From: Erythroxylum novogranatense | Taxonomy: Eukaryota > Streptophyta > Magnoliopsida > Malpighiales > Erythroxylaceae | Assembly: GCA_029891385.1 (NCBI GenBank) | Contig: CM057235.1 | Coordinates: forward strand, 19,585,120 to 19,649,119 | Length of the DNA stretch: 64,000 bases | Reading direction: 5' to 3' | Part shown: one piece after another, positions 1 through 12,176 of the stretch | Layout of the letters: each line of letters opens with the position of its first letter | Numbering within the stretch: the stretch's first letter is position 1 | Position numbers and translations under genes: made by a program | The notes under the pieces: model-generated | Database searches by the model: none | Seen by the model: only the letters and a program-made list of their open reading frames with translations | What the model was told of the DNA's origin: nothing

Positions 1-2
1 AG

Positions 3-1209
3 CCAAGTTTGCCACCGGTGAGGGAAATCGAGTTTGCCATTGACTTGATTCTCGGAGCCGCGCCAATCTCTATACTGCCGTACAGGATGGCTCCAGTTGA
101 GTTGAAGGAGCTTAAGGAACAGTTGGAGGAACTGTTAGAGAAGGGGTATGTCAGACCGAGTTCATCTCCTTGGGGAGCACCGGTTCTGTTTGTCAAGAAG
201 AAGGATGGATCATGGCGGATGTGTATTGACTATCGGAGACTCAAGAAGGTGACAATTAAGAACAAGTATCCGTTGCCACGGATAGATGATCTGTTTGATC
301 AGCTGCAGGGAGCATGGGTCTTTTCCAAGATTGATCTCAGGTCAGGCTATCATCAGCTCAGAATTAAGGAGTCTGATGTAAGCAAGACAACGTTCAGGAC
401 TTGTTATGGACATTACGAGTTTTTGGTTATGCCATTTGGTTTGACTAATGCTCCAGCTGCTTTCATGGATCTCATGAATAGGGTCTTCAAGGAGTTTCTG
501 GATCAGTTTGTCATAGTGTTTATAGATGACATTCTGGTGTATTCTAAGAGTGAAAAAGAACATGAAGAGCATCTCAGGATTGTATTGCAGACTCTCAGGG
601 AGAGAGAGCTTTATGCTAAGTTCAGCAAGTGTGAGTTCTGGCTTCATGAGGTGACATTCCTTGGGCATGTGATTTCGCAGGATGGAGTGCATGTTGACCC
701 GAGGAAAGTTGAAGTAGTGGTGAATTGGCATGCACCCAAGACAGTGACAGAGGTGAGGAGTTTTCTGGATCTGGCAGGTTACTACAGGAGGTTTGTAGAA
801 GGATTCTCCATGATAGCTGCTCCGATGACCAAGCTATTGAGGAAGAATTAGAAGGTCATTTGGAGCGATGAATGCCAGAAGAGCTTTGAGGAGCTCAAGC
901 ACAGACTGACAAGTGCTCCGGTTTTGATTCTGCCTTCTGGTGATGAGGGCTACACAGTGTATAGTGATGCTTCGAGGAAAAGTCTGGGTTGTGTATTGAT
1001 GCAGGGAGACAGGGTGATAGCTTATGCTTCAAGGCAACTGAAGCCATATGAGTTGAGTTATCCGACTCATGATTTGGAGTTGGCAGCAGTGATCTTTGCC
1101 TTGAAGATTTGGAGGCATTATCTTTACGGGGTTCAGACAAGGATCTTTACTGATCACAAGAGTCTCAAGTACTTAGTGAGCCAGAAAGAATTAAATTTGA
1201 GACAGAGAA
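3..1209 (+). pseudogene. G1 pol, reverse transcriptase and RNase H part (interrupted)
   Basis: Gypsy pol fragment. The RT palm is clear: [15 protein letters not shown], the DYRRL block, [25 protein letters not shown] and the catalytic FIDD motif near 522-533. [11 protein letters not shown] marks the connection region. RNase H follows (SDAS at ~960, the KPYE block, [10 protein letters not shown]). There is a TAG stop at 849-851 before the RNase H block, so it is not intact. The reading stops at 1209, where G2 is inserted. The frame resumes exactly at 12177 once G2 and one TSD copy are removed, so the break is the insertion. The N-terminal part lies off the window. Confidence 0.93.
1205..1209. 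repeat. Left TSD of G2 (GAGAA)
   Basis: GAGAA directly precedes the TGTTGG start of the G2 LTR and recurs at 12172-12176 after its CA end. A 5-bp duplication fits gypsy integration. Confidence 0.9.
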
Positions 1210-3797
1210 TGTTGGAACCCCTTCCCGGTGAGTCGCGTGCCTGACGTCCTACGTGACATCTAGACGCGCATCTCACGAGGGAGGGATTCCTCACCACTGA
1301 GGAAACCTCAAATCGGACTTAATGTTAATGTCATCCAAAAAAATCTTGGTAATTTTACCCTAATTTTTCTCCAATAAAAATTAATCTGCTTAGGGCCCAC
1401 AATTAAATCCGATTCCTAAGCTAAAATGAAATTCCATATCTCTAGGTTAAATAGAAATAGAGATCACCTCAATCGGATCTCTATAGATCACAAAATCGCC
1501 AAAAAATGGATTTATATCCAATTCCGTCACATAATTGACTCGCTTTAATCTTATTCGTAATTTTCGACTAAAACCTGACACTCTCATTTTACTAAAAAGG
1601 GGTATAATTTTTTTTTAGAAATCTAATGCTTCGAAAATCATAAAAATCGGAGGTCAAACGGAGGAAAGACAAAGAAAATAAGAAAATGGCTTTATTTATC
1701 ATTTTTGAAAAATCAGAAATTAAAATTAAAAAAAATAATAAAAAAGGACGATTAATCGCACCTGCTTTGAAAAGCGACACTCACTCGTCGCACTCAAAGA
1801 GAAAGCGAGGAATTCATATCATTCTTTTTTTGTTTTTTTTAGAAAAATCTGAAATAACCTTCTTACTTTGAATAGGTCTAACTTTTCACCCCGAAATTGA
1901 AATTTCATAAATTTAGTGCCAATAGAAAGATAAAAGGAAGCTCTACAACTTCCTAGAAGGATTCAAAAACTAATTTAGCCATTGAGAGGGTCATAAATTG
2001 CTTCAAAGTTTCAGCCCAAAACTCAATTTTCCTACACAATGTCAAAAGTTTGAAAATTCATATCTTTTAGCATACAAGTCTAAAAATAACACATTTTACC
2101 TCATTGGAAAGATAAAAAGATGGTCTACAAGTTTCATGAAGGGTGCAAAAATTAATTCAATCATTAAAGAGGGTAAAAACACACTCAAAGTTTCAGCCTA
2201 TAAATTCTCCAATGGAACAGTAATTTTACCTAAATGAACAGTAACCATTATACATTCAAAGTAACGAGAAATAAGCAGAAACCATTATACATTCTTTCAT
2301 ATTCAAACAATATCACATTCATAAAAGTAATTTCACTTTACAACTCTTTTCACCGAATTTACTACTTCGAACAATTTACAAACTTAACATATCACAAAGA
2401 TAACCTAGGAAATCACAAATTCACAAACAGAGTGGTTCGGGTGGATCCGAAACGGAACGTACTACACATTTCCGCGAAGCGGTTATGTGTAGCCGTGATT
2501 GATGGAAGTCCTTGAAAGGAATTCCAGTGCCACTTGCGGGTAGGCGGGAGAAGCCTATGGTTAGACAGGTGCACCTGACTCAGATGGGATCACCCTAAAC
2601 CCAAAGAAATCACATAATTCACATAATTCGAAATTATTAGCCGTAGCTGGCTATTACAAATTCACTTTCATATAATTAAACCAAACTGGAAAATCTTTTC
2701 CGAAATCACACATTCAAGTCTTTTTCACATAACGAAGCATGATACAAGTGCTTTCTAACATAATTTGCAATCATAGAACACCTCATACAAATGAAAAACA
2801 TAACAAAGAGTAATCTATACAAAGATTCAAAGTCATTGGAAAACATTATTTTACATTTATTATCAAATTTAAATAGGCCTATTATCTCAAGTATTAAGAA
2901 ATCACCCACCTTAAATTCCCTTAGCTTGTAGGATGGTCAATTTGCCTTGGCTCTTCCTCTAAATGCCTCACTTCACCTTCATTAAGCATAATTATCGTAT
3001 AAGAACATAGGATATCAAAATTGAACAATTTTAAGGAAAGGATAACTTGAATTAACACCTACCTAACTTAACTCATACCTAAACTAAGCTATTTAAGCCA
3101 AAACCTACCTAAAATACCCAAGAATTTTGAAATTTTCTTACCTTCGAAGATGACCCACGAAATTTTCTTTTTGTTTCTATTGAAAGATTAAACCTTCCTC
3201 TCAACTTTCTTCTTGAATAAAACTCTTAAAACCTTCCTTTCTAAAGCATAAGCACCTAAGCTCTTACTTCTTTTCCTCTTCCTCTTCTTCTTCTTCTTCT
3301 TCTTTTTCCTTAACCGAAAGTCACCATTCTTTTTCTCCTTTCTCTTGTAACGTGTGTTTTCTAGAATAACCTAAGGAACTTTGTTTCTTAAACTTTAAAA
3401 ACCTAAGCCCTTGCTTCAAAACTACGTCATTTCACTAACTCTTTCATTTTCCTTGCAAATTTTGTAAGTTCCTCCTCTCCATACGGCAATCTCCCTTGTT
3501 TCCCATTTAATTCATCACTTAATTCCTTCTTTCTTCATTTAATAACATGTAAAATGGGCTAAAAGCCCATCTTGATAAACCTTAATCCTTAAAACCTAAG
3601 CAAACTTCCTAATTTACCCTAACTCCATCTTATTCTTTTTAATTCTACCAACTTATTAAAATTCTAATTTAACTAAATCCTTTCAATTTATAATCATTAT
3701 CTAAACACTAAAATCCCAAATAATTCTAAGTAAAAGAAATTATCAATCTCAACCTCAAAATAAATCAAACAAGCTTAAAGCGGATCGGGGCCCAACA
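1210..3797 (-). repeat. G2 3' LTR (with internal deletion)
   Basis: Begins TGTTGGAACC and ends GGGCCCAACA on the plus strand, and is near-identical to 8706-12171. Compared with that copy it lacks 868 bp (equivalent to 9749-10616). The gap is replaced by 24 nt of filler at 2240-2263, and the CTT microsatellite is shorter (~3282-3303). Short ORFs in it (for example 1998-2237) recur in the other LTR only because the LTRs are paired; I do not regard them as genes. Confidence 0.93.
2462..2492 (-). other. Conserved LTR hairpin, G2 3' LTR
   Basis: CTACACAT (2462-2469) pairs with ATGTGTAG (2485-2492). Inside, CCGC (2472-2475) pairs with GCGG (2479-2482) around a 3-nt loop, with a TT/TT internal loop. 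The same hairpin is in the other G2 LTR and, with compensatory changes, in the G1 LTR. Confidence 0.7.
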
Positions 3798-3810
3798 TTT
3801 CTCCCCCCTT
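3798..3810 (-). other. G2 polypurine tract
   Basis: On the minus strand AAGGGGGGAGAAA lies directly upstream of the 3' LTR, where plus-strand DNA synthesis is primed during reverse transcription. Confidence 0.88.
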
Positions 3811-4208
3811 AAAAGAATTTCGTCCTCGAAATTCGTACTTGACATACTGAAGAGAGGGGGATACTTCTCCTTCATAGCTTCCAATGGCTCCCACGTGGCC
3901 TCTTCCACCGAATGATTTCTCCATAAGACCTTTACCAACTGCACAGTCTTGTTCCTGAGAACCTTTTCTTTAGTATCCAAGATCTACACTGGAAGCTCTT
4001 CATAACTCAAATCATCACTCAACTGAACTTCATTAGCTTGAATGACATGGGATGGATCTGATCGATATCTCCTTAGTATAGAGACATGAAAAACATCATG
4101 AATCTGGGATAATTCAGGAGGCAATGCTAACCTGTAAGCCAACGAACCAATTCTCTCCAGAATCTCATAAGGCCCCACATACCTCGGACTCGACACCCTT
4201 CTTACCAA
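3798..4208 (-). pseudogene. G2 pol C-terminus: integrase tail and chromodomain
   Basis: Minus strand. The integrase C-terminal block reads YVGPYEILERIG, then LSQIHDVFHVSILRRY. The chromodomain core is VKVLWRNHSVEEATWEP followed by MKEKYPPLF. Chromodomains of this group are thought to guide integration toward particular chromatin. A TAG at ~3984 separates the two parts, and the frame reads through the PPT into the LTR, so the natural stop has been lost by a small indel. The same segment is preserved in G1 at 13443-13844. Confidence 0.9.
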
Positions 4209-5448
4209 ATCTCAGAATCCCTTTCCAAGGAGAAGTCTTAAGAAACACCTTCTCGCCGACCTCATACTCCATCTCTTTCCTGTGGGCATCTTCATAACTC
4301 TTCATCCTATCCTGAGCTGCCTTCAGCCTATGCTTTATCAAGTTGACCTTATCAACGGTCATCTGTATCAACTCTGGACCTAAGAGTTTCCTGTCTCCCT
4401 CTGTATCCCAACACACTGGAGTCCTACATCTCCTCCCATACAGAGCCTCATAAGGAGCCATCTGAATGCTCGAATGATACGAATTATTATATGCAAATTC
4501 GATCAAGGGCAAGTGCTCATCCCATGCTCCTCTAAAATCCATCACACAAGCCCTGAGCATTTCCTCAAGAGTCCGAATGGTCCTCTCAGACTGACCATCG
4601 GTCTGAGGATGGAAAGCAGTGCTGAAACTCAACTTAGTGCCCATAGCCTCCTGTAAACTGCCCCAAAATCTTGAAGTAAAACGAGGATCCCTATCAGACA
4701 CTATCGAATCCAGGATCCCATGCAATCTCACAACCTCATCAATATACTTCTTAGCTAGCACATACAGAGGATCTGTCTGTCTGATTGCCAGAAAATGGGC
4801 TGATTTCGTCAATCTATCCACAATCACCCATATGATATCATGCCTCCTACTGGTCCTGGGCAACCCCATCAGAAAATCCATAGTGACTCTCTATCATTTC
4901 CACTCAGGAATGGATAATGGCCTCAACTGGCCTGAAGGTGCCTGATGTTCAACCTTGACTTGCTGACACACCAGACACTTACTCACATACTCGGCCACAT
5001 CCTTTTTCATACCTCTCCACCAGAAATGTTCTCTGAGATCCCTGTACATCCTGGTGCTGCCTGGGTGCATAACATAAGGTGCATTGTGCGCCTCATCCAG
5101 AATCTCATCTTTTACCTACTTAACATCAGGAATACAGAGCCTATTCCTGATTGTCAGGAGTCCATCATCACTTAGCACCATACCGGACTCCTTACCCCTT
5201 TGCACCCCTTCCCGCAGCTTACTCAATTCGGGATCCTGAACCTACAATTCTCTCACCTTCTCTCTAAGGATCGGTCTTACCCTGAAAGTAGCAATCATGC
5301 AATCAGATTCCTCCTGCTTCAAACTGATCCTGAGCTTAGCCATCTCTTCCAATAGCGACAGATAGACTGTCTGCACATATGCTATGGAAGATTTCCTGCT
5401 CAAAGCATCTGCAACAACATTGGCCTTACCTGGATGATATTCAATCAA
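4165..5448 (-). pseudogene. G2 pol: integrase
   Basis: Minus strand. It starts with the end of RNase H/linker ([18 protein letters not shown] near 5420). Next comes the HHCC zinc region (around 5100-4950), broken by stops. The catalytic core from ~4881 carries MDFLMGLPRTS, the SDRDPRFTSRFW block with the second Asp, and HPQTDGQSERTIRTLEE with the catalytic Glu. At least three nonsense or frame changes interrupt it, including one near 4200 at the integrase C-terminus. It would insert cDNA into the host genome if intact. Confidence 0.9.
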
Positions 5449-6696
5449 CGGTCATAGTCTTTGAGCAGCCCAATCCATCTCCTCTGTCTCAAATTAAGCT
5501 CCTTCTGACTCAATAGATATTTGAGACTCTTGTGATCTATAAAGATCCTGGTTTGCACTCCATACAGATAATGCCTCCAGATCTTCAAGGCAAAGATCAC
5601 AGCTGCTAACTCCAGATTATGGGTCGGATAGTTCACCTCGTAAGGCTTAAGCTGTCGTGAGGCATATGCTATCACCTTATCTTCCTGCATCAACACACAT
5701 CCCAACCCCTTTATGGAAGCATCACTATACACAGTATAATTCCCCTCTCCTGTGGGTAAAGCCAGAACTGGAGTACTAGTCAATCTATGCTTCAGTTCCT
5801 CAAAACTCTGCTGACACTCATCACTCCAGACAAACTTATGGTTCTTTCTCAATAGCTTAGTCAAAGGAGCTGCAATCATCGAGAAACCCTCAACAAATCT
5901 CCTGTAATAGCCTGCTAAACCCAGAAAGCTCCTCACCTCTGTCACTGTAGTCAGAGCATGCCAATTCACCACAGCTTCAATCTTCTTGGGATCCACATGC
6001 ACCCCCATTTTAGAAACAATGTGGCCAAGGAAGACCACTTATCGAAGCCAAAATTCACATTTAATGAATTTGGTATACAGCTCTCTCTCCCTCAACCTCT
6101 GCAATACAATTCTCAAGTGCTCCTCATGTTCTCCCTCACTTCTAGAATATATCAAAATGTCATCGATGAACACGATAACAAATTGATCCAAAAACTCCTT
6201 AAAGACCCTGTTCATCAGATCCATAAAAGCAGCAGGAGCATTGGTCAGTCCAAAAGGCATAACCAGAAATTCATAATGGCCATACTGTGTCTCAAGATCT
6301 GCCTTGCTCACTTCGACTCCTTAATCTCGAGTTGATGGTAGCGGACACGAGATCAATTTTAGAAGACCGTTGCCCTCAGAAGTGATCAAACAAATCATCT
6401 ATCCGAGGCAGAGGATACTTGTTCTTCACTTTCACCTTATTTATCCTCCTGTAGTCAATACACATCCTCCAGGTTCCATCTTTCTTCTTAACAAATAAGA
6501 CCAAGGCGCCCCAAGGTGAAGTACTCGGCCTAATAAACCCCTTCTCCAAAAGATCCTCCAATCGCTCCTTAAGCTCTTTCACCACCGAGCCATCTGTAAG
6601 GTGGAATAGAAATAGGAGCTGTCTCGGGAGCCAAGTCAATAGCAAACTCGATCTCCCTCTCCGGTGGCAAACCGGGCAACTCCTCGGGAAACACAT
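5445..6696 (-). pseudogene. G2 pol: reverse transcriptase and RNase H
   Basis: Minus strand. RT begins with [21 protein letters not shown] (~6550) and has [25 protein letters not shown], and FIDD in the [13 protein letters not shown] block (~6170). A damaged patch at ~6310-6400 removes the LRSGYHQL block. A TAA near 6039 follows CEFWLR. RNase H follows with [27 protein letters not shown] and [11 protein letters not shown]. Frame changes lie near 6600 and 6350. Sequence is close to G1 RT, supporting a single family. Confidence 0.9.
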
Positions 6697-7345
6697 CAGG
6701 AAATTCCCTCATAATGGGAATATCCTCCACCCTGCTCTCCTGCACGCTGGTATCCACTACACACGTCAAGAAAGCCTCACAACCTCTTCCCATCAGTCTA
6801 TCAGCTAACAAAGCTGAAACGAGCCTTGGCGGTGTCAACTTTCTATCTCCTCTGAAAACTACTTTTTGACCTTCTCCCAGATCAAATTCCACTTCCTTTC
6901 GACCACAATCCAGCTTCGCCTTATACTTCTCCATCACGTCCATTCCGATGATCACATCTAACCCCTTCAGATCTAGAGGTAGCAGATCCACTACCAAACT
7001 AGATCCATCGATCACAAACTCACAATCTCAAAAGATCCGGCTCACAATAACATTCTTCCCTAACGGAGTACTAACAAGAAGGAAATCATCTAACATTACT
7101 GATTGCATACCAGGCAATATCATACTTACAGAGACATAGGAATGCGTGGAACCAGAATCAAAGAGAACGTATACATCAGAATGAAAAAGCTGAGTCATAC
7201 CAAGAAACACCTCCGGTCTTGTTGCCGCCTCCTCTCGAGTCATAGCAAACACCCGAGCCTGTGCTTGCCCTCTCGGTCTCCCTGGAGGATTGGGCCTCCA
7301 CACTGATCTAGAACTACCTACCCCAGTAGCTGGTCTGGTCCCCAC
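6569..7345 (-). pseudogene. G2 pol: aspartic protease and RT leader
   Basis: Minus strand. The retropepsin active site reads VLFDSGSTHSYVS (about 7170). The second conserved protease block is LDVIIGMDVMEKY (about 6960). The linker [20 protein letters not shown] leads into RT. A TGA at about 7028 sits where related sequences have CGA, consistent with CpG deamination; the frame is the same on both sides. The frame is lost near 6600. Confidence 0.88.
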
Positions 7346-7366
7346 TGTCTCTGCTCTCCTCTGAGT

Positions 7367-8459
7367 CTAAGGCTGAGATCCTTCCCCCCTGATCATCTGA
7401 GGACAGTCTTTAATTCTGTGACCCTTTTCTCCACATTTGAAACAAGCACCCGATACCCTGTAACACTCTCCCCGATGTGGGTGCCCACAGTGCTCACACA
7501 GAGGAGTCTGATTCCTGCTTCTCTCAGTTCTGCTGGTTCCTCCCATCGAGGAAGCTTTGTCTTGACTCCCCGATCTGATCTGAGGAGCACTATCGCCACT
7601 TGACTCGAAGTTCGCACTCTTGCTACCCTCACAACCGATCGTACACCCGCCCCTCTCTGAATGATCGCTCTCTACTTTTCTTTTCCTGCTCACTTCTGTC
7701 TAATATTCTCCGACTTCTCGGCTGGAGTCAAGATCCACCACCGCTTGATAATCACGAAATTATGAAGTACTACCTTCTCTTTGATGCCCGGTGAAGGCCT
7801 CCTCAAACTTTCTACACTTATCTTCCTCATTGGCCTGATATGAGCCGCATAACGAGATAATCTGGGTGAATCGCAGCTCATACTGCCAATGAACATCTCC
7901 TCTCGTGTCAAATTAAGAAACTCCTCGCCTTGTCTCGCATGTAGACAGGAAAGATACTTCTTTCTAAATAATTATCCAAAATCCCTCTATGAAAGCACTG
8001 GTGGTACAGCTGACTCTGGGGGCGACTCCCACCAAAGGAGAGCATCACCGCAATAAGCCGACAAAGATACTCCATTTTTCCTCATATGAACATTTCATCT
8101 CAACCAGACTCTCTCCCTCTTCAACCAAGATTACCTTCTTGAGATTGGTGGTACCGAAGTCCACTGTTCAACTTCGCAGCTTTATCAAACCGTCCCCTTA
8201 ACATCGAAATCGGCATGGAAGCTCGAGACCCTTGACCCATGGCAAAAGTGAAAGCCTGGGCAAAGGCCTGGAAGACTTGCGGGTCCATCGCAGGCATGGT
8301 AGGAGGAGGAGGAGGAAACCCCTCAGGTTGCACACTAGGTGCCTCAGGGACAGGAGCAGAATGTGTCCCTGCAGCTTGTGGGACGTGAGACCCATCTGTG
8401 CTCCCCTGGCGAGAGCTTGAGCGCGATCGAGTCCCTCTTGTTCTACCCCGACGTGGCAT
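7367..8459 (-). pseudogene. G2 gag with zinc knuckles (frameshifted)
   Basis: Minus strand. The start at 8459 encodes MPRRGRTRGTRSRSSSRQ, a basic N-terminus typical of Tekay gag. The capsid part (8120-7700) is broken by frameshifts and only pieces can be read. The nucleocapsid end (7693-7367) has a Cys/His cluster and a canonical CCHC knuckle, CFKCGEKGHRIKDC. Gag packages the RNA genome into particles. It lies about 230 nt from the PBS in the expected order LTR-PBS-gag. Confidence 0.82.
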
Positions 8460-8689
8460 ATTACTCCTTCAAAATAAAACCAGTGAAAAACTTTAGTTCA
8501 TGCAAAAACAATTTTTCAAAGTATCTTGAATGCTTTAATTCATGCAAACTCATGCAAAATCAACATTTAAAATCATTTAAAACAATTCAAAATAATACAA
8601 TTCATGCACACAATGCACATAAGTCACTTTCAAAAAAATCCACAAAAACCCTAAATTTCTCTTTCTTTCTACCCGAACCTAAACCGAAA

Positions 8690-8701
8690 GCTCTGATACC
8701 A
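8690..8701 (-). other. G2 primer-binding site (tRNA-iMet type)
   Basis: The minus strand reads TGGTATCAGAGC, complementary to the 3' end of plant initiator tRNA-Met. It lies 4 nt inside the 5' LTR boundary. Confidence 0.9.
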
Positions 8702-10814
8702 TAAGTGTTGGAACCCCTTCCCGGTGAGTCTCGTGCCCGATGTCCTACGTGACATCTGGACGCGCATCTCACGAGGGAGGGATTCCTCACCACTGAGGAA
8801 ACCTCAAATCGGACTTAATGTTAATGTCATCCAAACAAATCTTATTAATTTTACCCTAATTTTTCTCCAATAAAAATTAATCTGCTTAGGGCCCACAATT
8901 AAATCCGATTCCTAAGCTAAAATGAAATTCCATATCTCTAGGTTAAATAGAAACAGAGATCGCCTCAATCGGATCTCTATAGATTACAAAATCGCCCAAA
9001 AATGGATTTATATCCAATTCCGTCACATAATTGACTCACTTTAATCTTATCCGTAATTTCTGACTAAAACCCGACACTCTCATTTTACTAAAAAGGGGTA
9101 TAAAAATTTTTTAGAAATCTAATGCTTCGAAAATCGTAAAAATCGGAGGTCAAACGGAGGAAAGACAAAGAAAATAAGAAAAATGACTTTATTTATCATT
9201 TTGAAAATCGAATTAAAATTAAAAAATAATTAAAAAAGGAATAAGAATAGCACCTCGCTGAGTGCGACACTCACTTTCGCACTCAATAGAGTAGCTCCTC
9301 TTACTCATTGCTTGAGTCGAGTAGGAATTCATATCATTTTTATTTTTTTAGAAAAATCTGAAATAACCTTCTTACTTTGAATAGGTCTAACTTTTCACTC
9401 CGAAATCAAAATTTCGTAAATTTAGTGCCAATAGAAAGATAAAAGGAAGCTCTACAACTTCCTAGAAGGATTCAAAAACTAATTTAGCCATTAAGAGGGT
9501 CATAAATTGCTTCAAAGTTTCAGCCCAAAACTCAATTTTCCTACACAATGTCAAAAGTTTGAAAATTCATATCTTTTAGCATACAAGTCTAAAAATAACA
9601 CATTTTATCTCATTGGAAAGATAAAAAGATGGTCTACAAGTTTCATGAAGGGTGAAAAAATTAATTCAATCATTAAAGAGGGTAAAAACACACTCAAAGT
9701 TTCAGCCTATAAATTCTCCAATGGAACAGTAATTTTACCTAAATGAACGATGAATCGTCAACATTCCCAACTTCATAACTTTTTATTCCTAATTCCAATA
9801 ATTGCAAATCATACCTCATTTTAAAGATAGAAGGATAATCTATATTTTTCATGAAGAAAGCAAAAACCAAATCAGCCTCTAAGAGGGTGAAAAAGCCTTC
9901 TAAAGGTGCTGCAAAATTTCAGCCCTCATCAACAGTAGCTGAAATCTTTTAGCTCTCCTAACTTTTTCATCTTAAGTCCGAATGTGACAAGCTTTATGTC
10001 ATTGGAAAGATCTAATCATTCACTACAATCTTCAAGAAGGCATCTCACTGAAAATCTCACTCTAAGATACTCTAAAACTCAAAACAAGTTACTGTCCAAT
10101 TTGGGAAAATTGGACAACATTTCCCCTAAAAATGCTCTAACCAAAATCTTCAATCCAACACACAACCTGCATAAAACTCATTCTTCCAATTTCCATAAAA
10201 CACAACTCAAACCCAATACACTTCAAATCAAGGGCAGAAACACACTCCTAGGATTCTATTTGCTTCCAAAACATAACATAATCCAATTTTACTCTTTCTT
10301 GTATCAAGTTAACCTACACAATTATACATTCTTTGAAAACATATACAAGGTACATTTAAACTTCGAAACCGTTATATTTACATAAAAACAAGTCAATACA
10401 AAGCTTCAGAGGGCATTTAGCCCGATTACATCCCAAAATAACAAAAGTAAAATTTACAAAGAACAAGCTAATGCTTGATTTCTCAAAACATGACTTCAAA
10501 AGCAAAATGCATCGGAGTTGCCTCAATCCCGATGCGGTGACTCGGTTACTCGCTCGACACCTGTGGAGGGAAAATGGGGGGTGAGCTCGACTGCTCCGTG
10601 GGTAATAACTTAATAAACGAGAAATAAGCAGAAACCATTATACATTCTTTCATATTCAAACAATATCACATTCATAAAAGTAATTTCACTTTACAACTCT
10701 TTCAACCGAATTTACTACTTCGAACAATTTACAAACTTAACATATCACAAAGATAACCTAGGAAATCACAAATTCACAAACAGAGTGGTTCGGGTGGATC
10801 CGAAACAGAACGTA

Positions 10815-10845
10815 CTACACATTTCTGCGAAGCGGTTATGTGTAG
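10815..10845 (-). other. Conserved LTR hairpin, G2 5' LTR
   Basis: Same stem-loop as at 2462-2492. One inner base differs (CTGC instead of CCGC), leaving a G-T wobble on the inner stem. Confidence 0.7.
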
Positions 10846-11630
10846 TCGTGACTGATGGAAGACCTTGAAAGAAATTCCAGCCACTATGGGCGGCGTGAGA
10901 AGCCTATGGTTAGACAGTGCACTGACTCGGATGGGATCACCCTAAACCCAAAGAAATCACATAATTCACATAATTCGAAATTATTAGCCGTAGCTGGCTA
11001 TTACAAATTCACTTTCATATAATTAAACCAAACTGACAAATCTTTTCCGAAATCACACATTCAAGTCTTTTTCACATAACGAAGCATGATACAAGTGCTT
11101 TCTAACATAATTTGCAATCATAGAACACCTCATACAAATGAAAAACATAACAAAGAGTAATCTATACAAAGATTCAAAGTCATTGGAAAACATTATTTTA
11201 CATTTATTATCAAATTTAAATAGGCCTATTATCTCAAGTATTAAGAAATCACCCACCTTAAATTCCCTTAGCTTGTAGGATGGTCAATTTGCCTTGGCTC
11301 TTCCTCTAAAGGCCTCACTTCACCTTCATTAAGCATAATTATCCTATAAGAACATAAGATATCAAAATCGAACAATTTTAAGGAAAGGATAACTTGAATT
11401 AACACCTACCTAACTTAACTCATACCTAAAGTAAGCTATTTAAGCCAAAACCTACCTAAAATACCCAAGAATTTTGAAATTTTCTTACTTTAGAAGATGA
11501 CCCACGAAATTTTCTTTTTGTTTCTATTGGAAGATTAAACCTTCCTCTCAACTTTCTTCTTGAATAAAACTCTTAAAACCTTCCTTTCTAAAGCATAAGC
11601 ACCTAAGCTCTTACTTCTTTTCCTCTTCCT

Positions 11631-11682
11631 CTTCTTCTTCTTCTTCTTCTTCTTCTTCTTCTTCTTCTTCTTCTTCTTCTTC
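11631..11682 (+). repeat. CTT trinucleotide microsatellite
   Basis: About 17 uninterrupted CTT units. The paired LTR has only about 7 at 3282-3303, so the tract changed length after insertion. Confidence 0.95.
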
Positions 11683-12171
11683 CTTAACCGAAAGTCACCA
11701 TTCTTTTTCTCCTTTCTCTTGTAACGTGTGTTTTCTAGAATAACCTAAGGAACTTTGTTTCTTAAACTTTAAAAACCTAAGCCCTTGCTTCAAAACTACG
11801 TCATTTCACTAACTCTTTCATTTTCCTTGCAAATTTTGTAAGTTCCTCCTCTCCATACGGCAATCTCCCTTGTTTCCCATTTAATTCATCACTTAATTCC
11901 TTCTTTCTTCATTTAATAACATGTAAAATGGGCTAAAAGCCCATCTTGATAAACCTTAATCCTTAAAACCTAAGCAAACTTCCTAATTTACCCTAACTCC
12001 ATCTTATTCTTTTTAATTCTACCAACATATTAAAATTCTAATTTAACTATATCCTTTCAATTTATAATCATTATCTAAACACTAAAATCCCAAATAATTC
12101 TAACTAAAAGGAATTATCAATCTAAACCTCAAAATAAATCAAACAAGCTTAAAGCGGATCGGGGCCGAACA

Positions 12172-12176
12172 GAGAA
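12172..12176. repeat. Right TSD of G2 (GAGAA)
   Basis: Copy of 1205-1209. Joining 1209 to 12177 restores the G1 RNase H reading frame. Confidence 0.9.

Larger units (their letters stand above)
1210..12171 (-). mobile_element. G2: full-length Tekay-like gypsy element nested in G1
   Basis: 10,962-bp LTR element in reverse orientation to its host G1. Its LTRs are 1210-3797 (3' LTR) and 8706-12171 (5' LTR). A tRNA-iMet type PBS lies at 8690-8701 and a PPT at 3798-3810. GAGAA TSDs flank it. Between the LTRs, on the minus strand, are remnants of gag, zinc knuckles, protease, RT, RNase H, integrase and chromodomain in the expected order. Its pol is very similar to that of G1, so the two are close relatives and this is self-family nesting. 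Several frameshifts and stops make it non-autonomous. Confidence 0.95.
8706..12171 (-). repeat. G2 5' LTR
   Basis: 3,466-bp LTR, plus-strand bounds TGTTGGAACC...GGGGCCGAACA. It retains an 868-bp block (9749-10616) missing from the other LTR. It carries the conserved hairpin (10815-10845) and an expanded CTT microsatellite. I see no gene in it. Confidence 0.93.

Noticed and set aside
1998..2237. 79-codon ORF repeated almost identically at 9507-9746
   Set aside because: Conserved only because both copies lie in the paired LTRs of G2. No domain is recognisable and the content is AT-rich.
2706..2909. 67-codon minus-strand ORF repeated at 11053-11256
   Set aside because: Same reason: paired LTR sequence, no start context or domain.
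7103..7306. Plus-strand ORFs inside G2 pol
   Set aside because: Overlap the protease and gag coding strand of G2 in antisense; no domain.
8690..8701. tRNA-like sequence
   Set aside because: It is a primer-binding site complementary to tRNA-iMet, not a tRNA gene. The same holds for 55379-55390.
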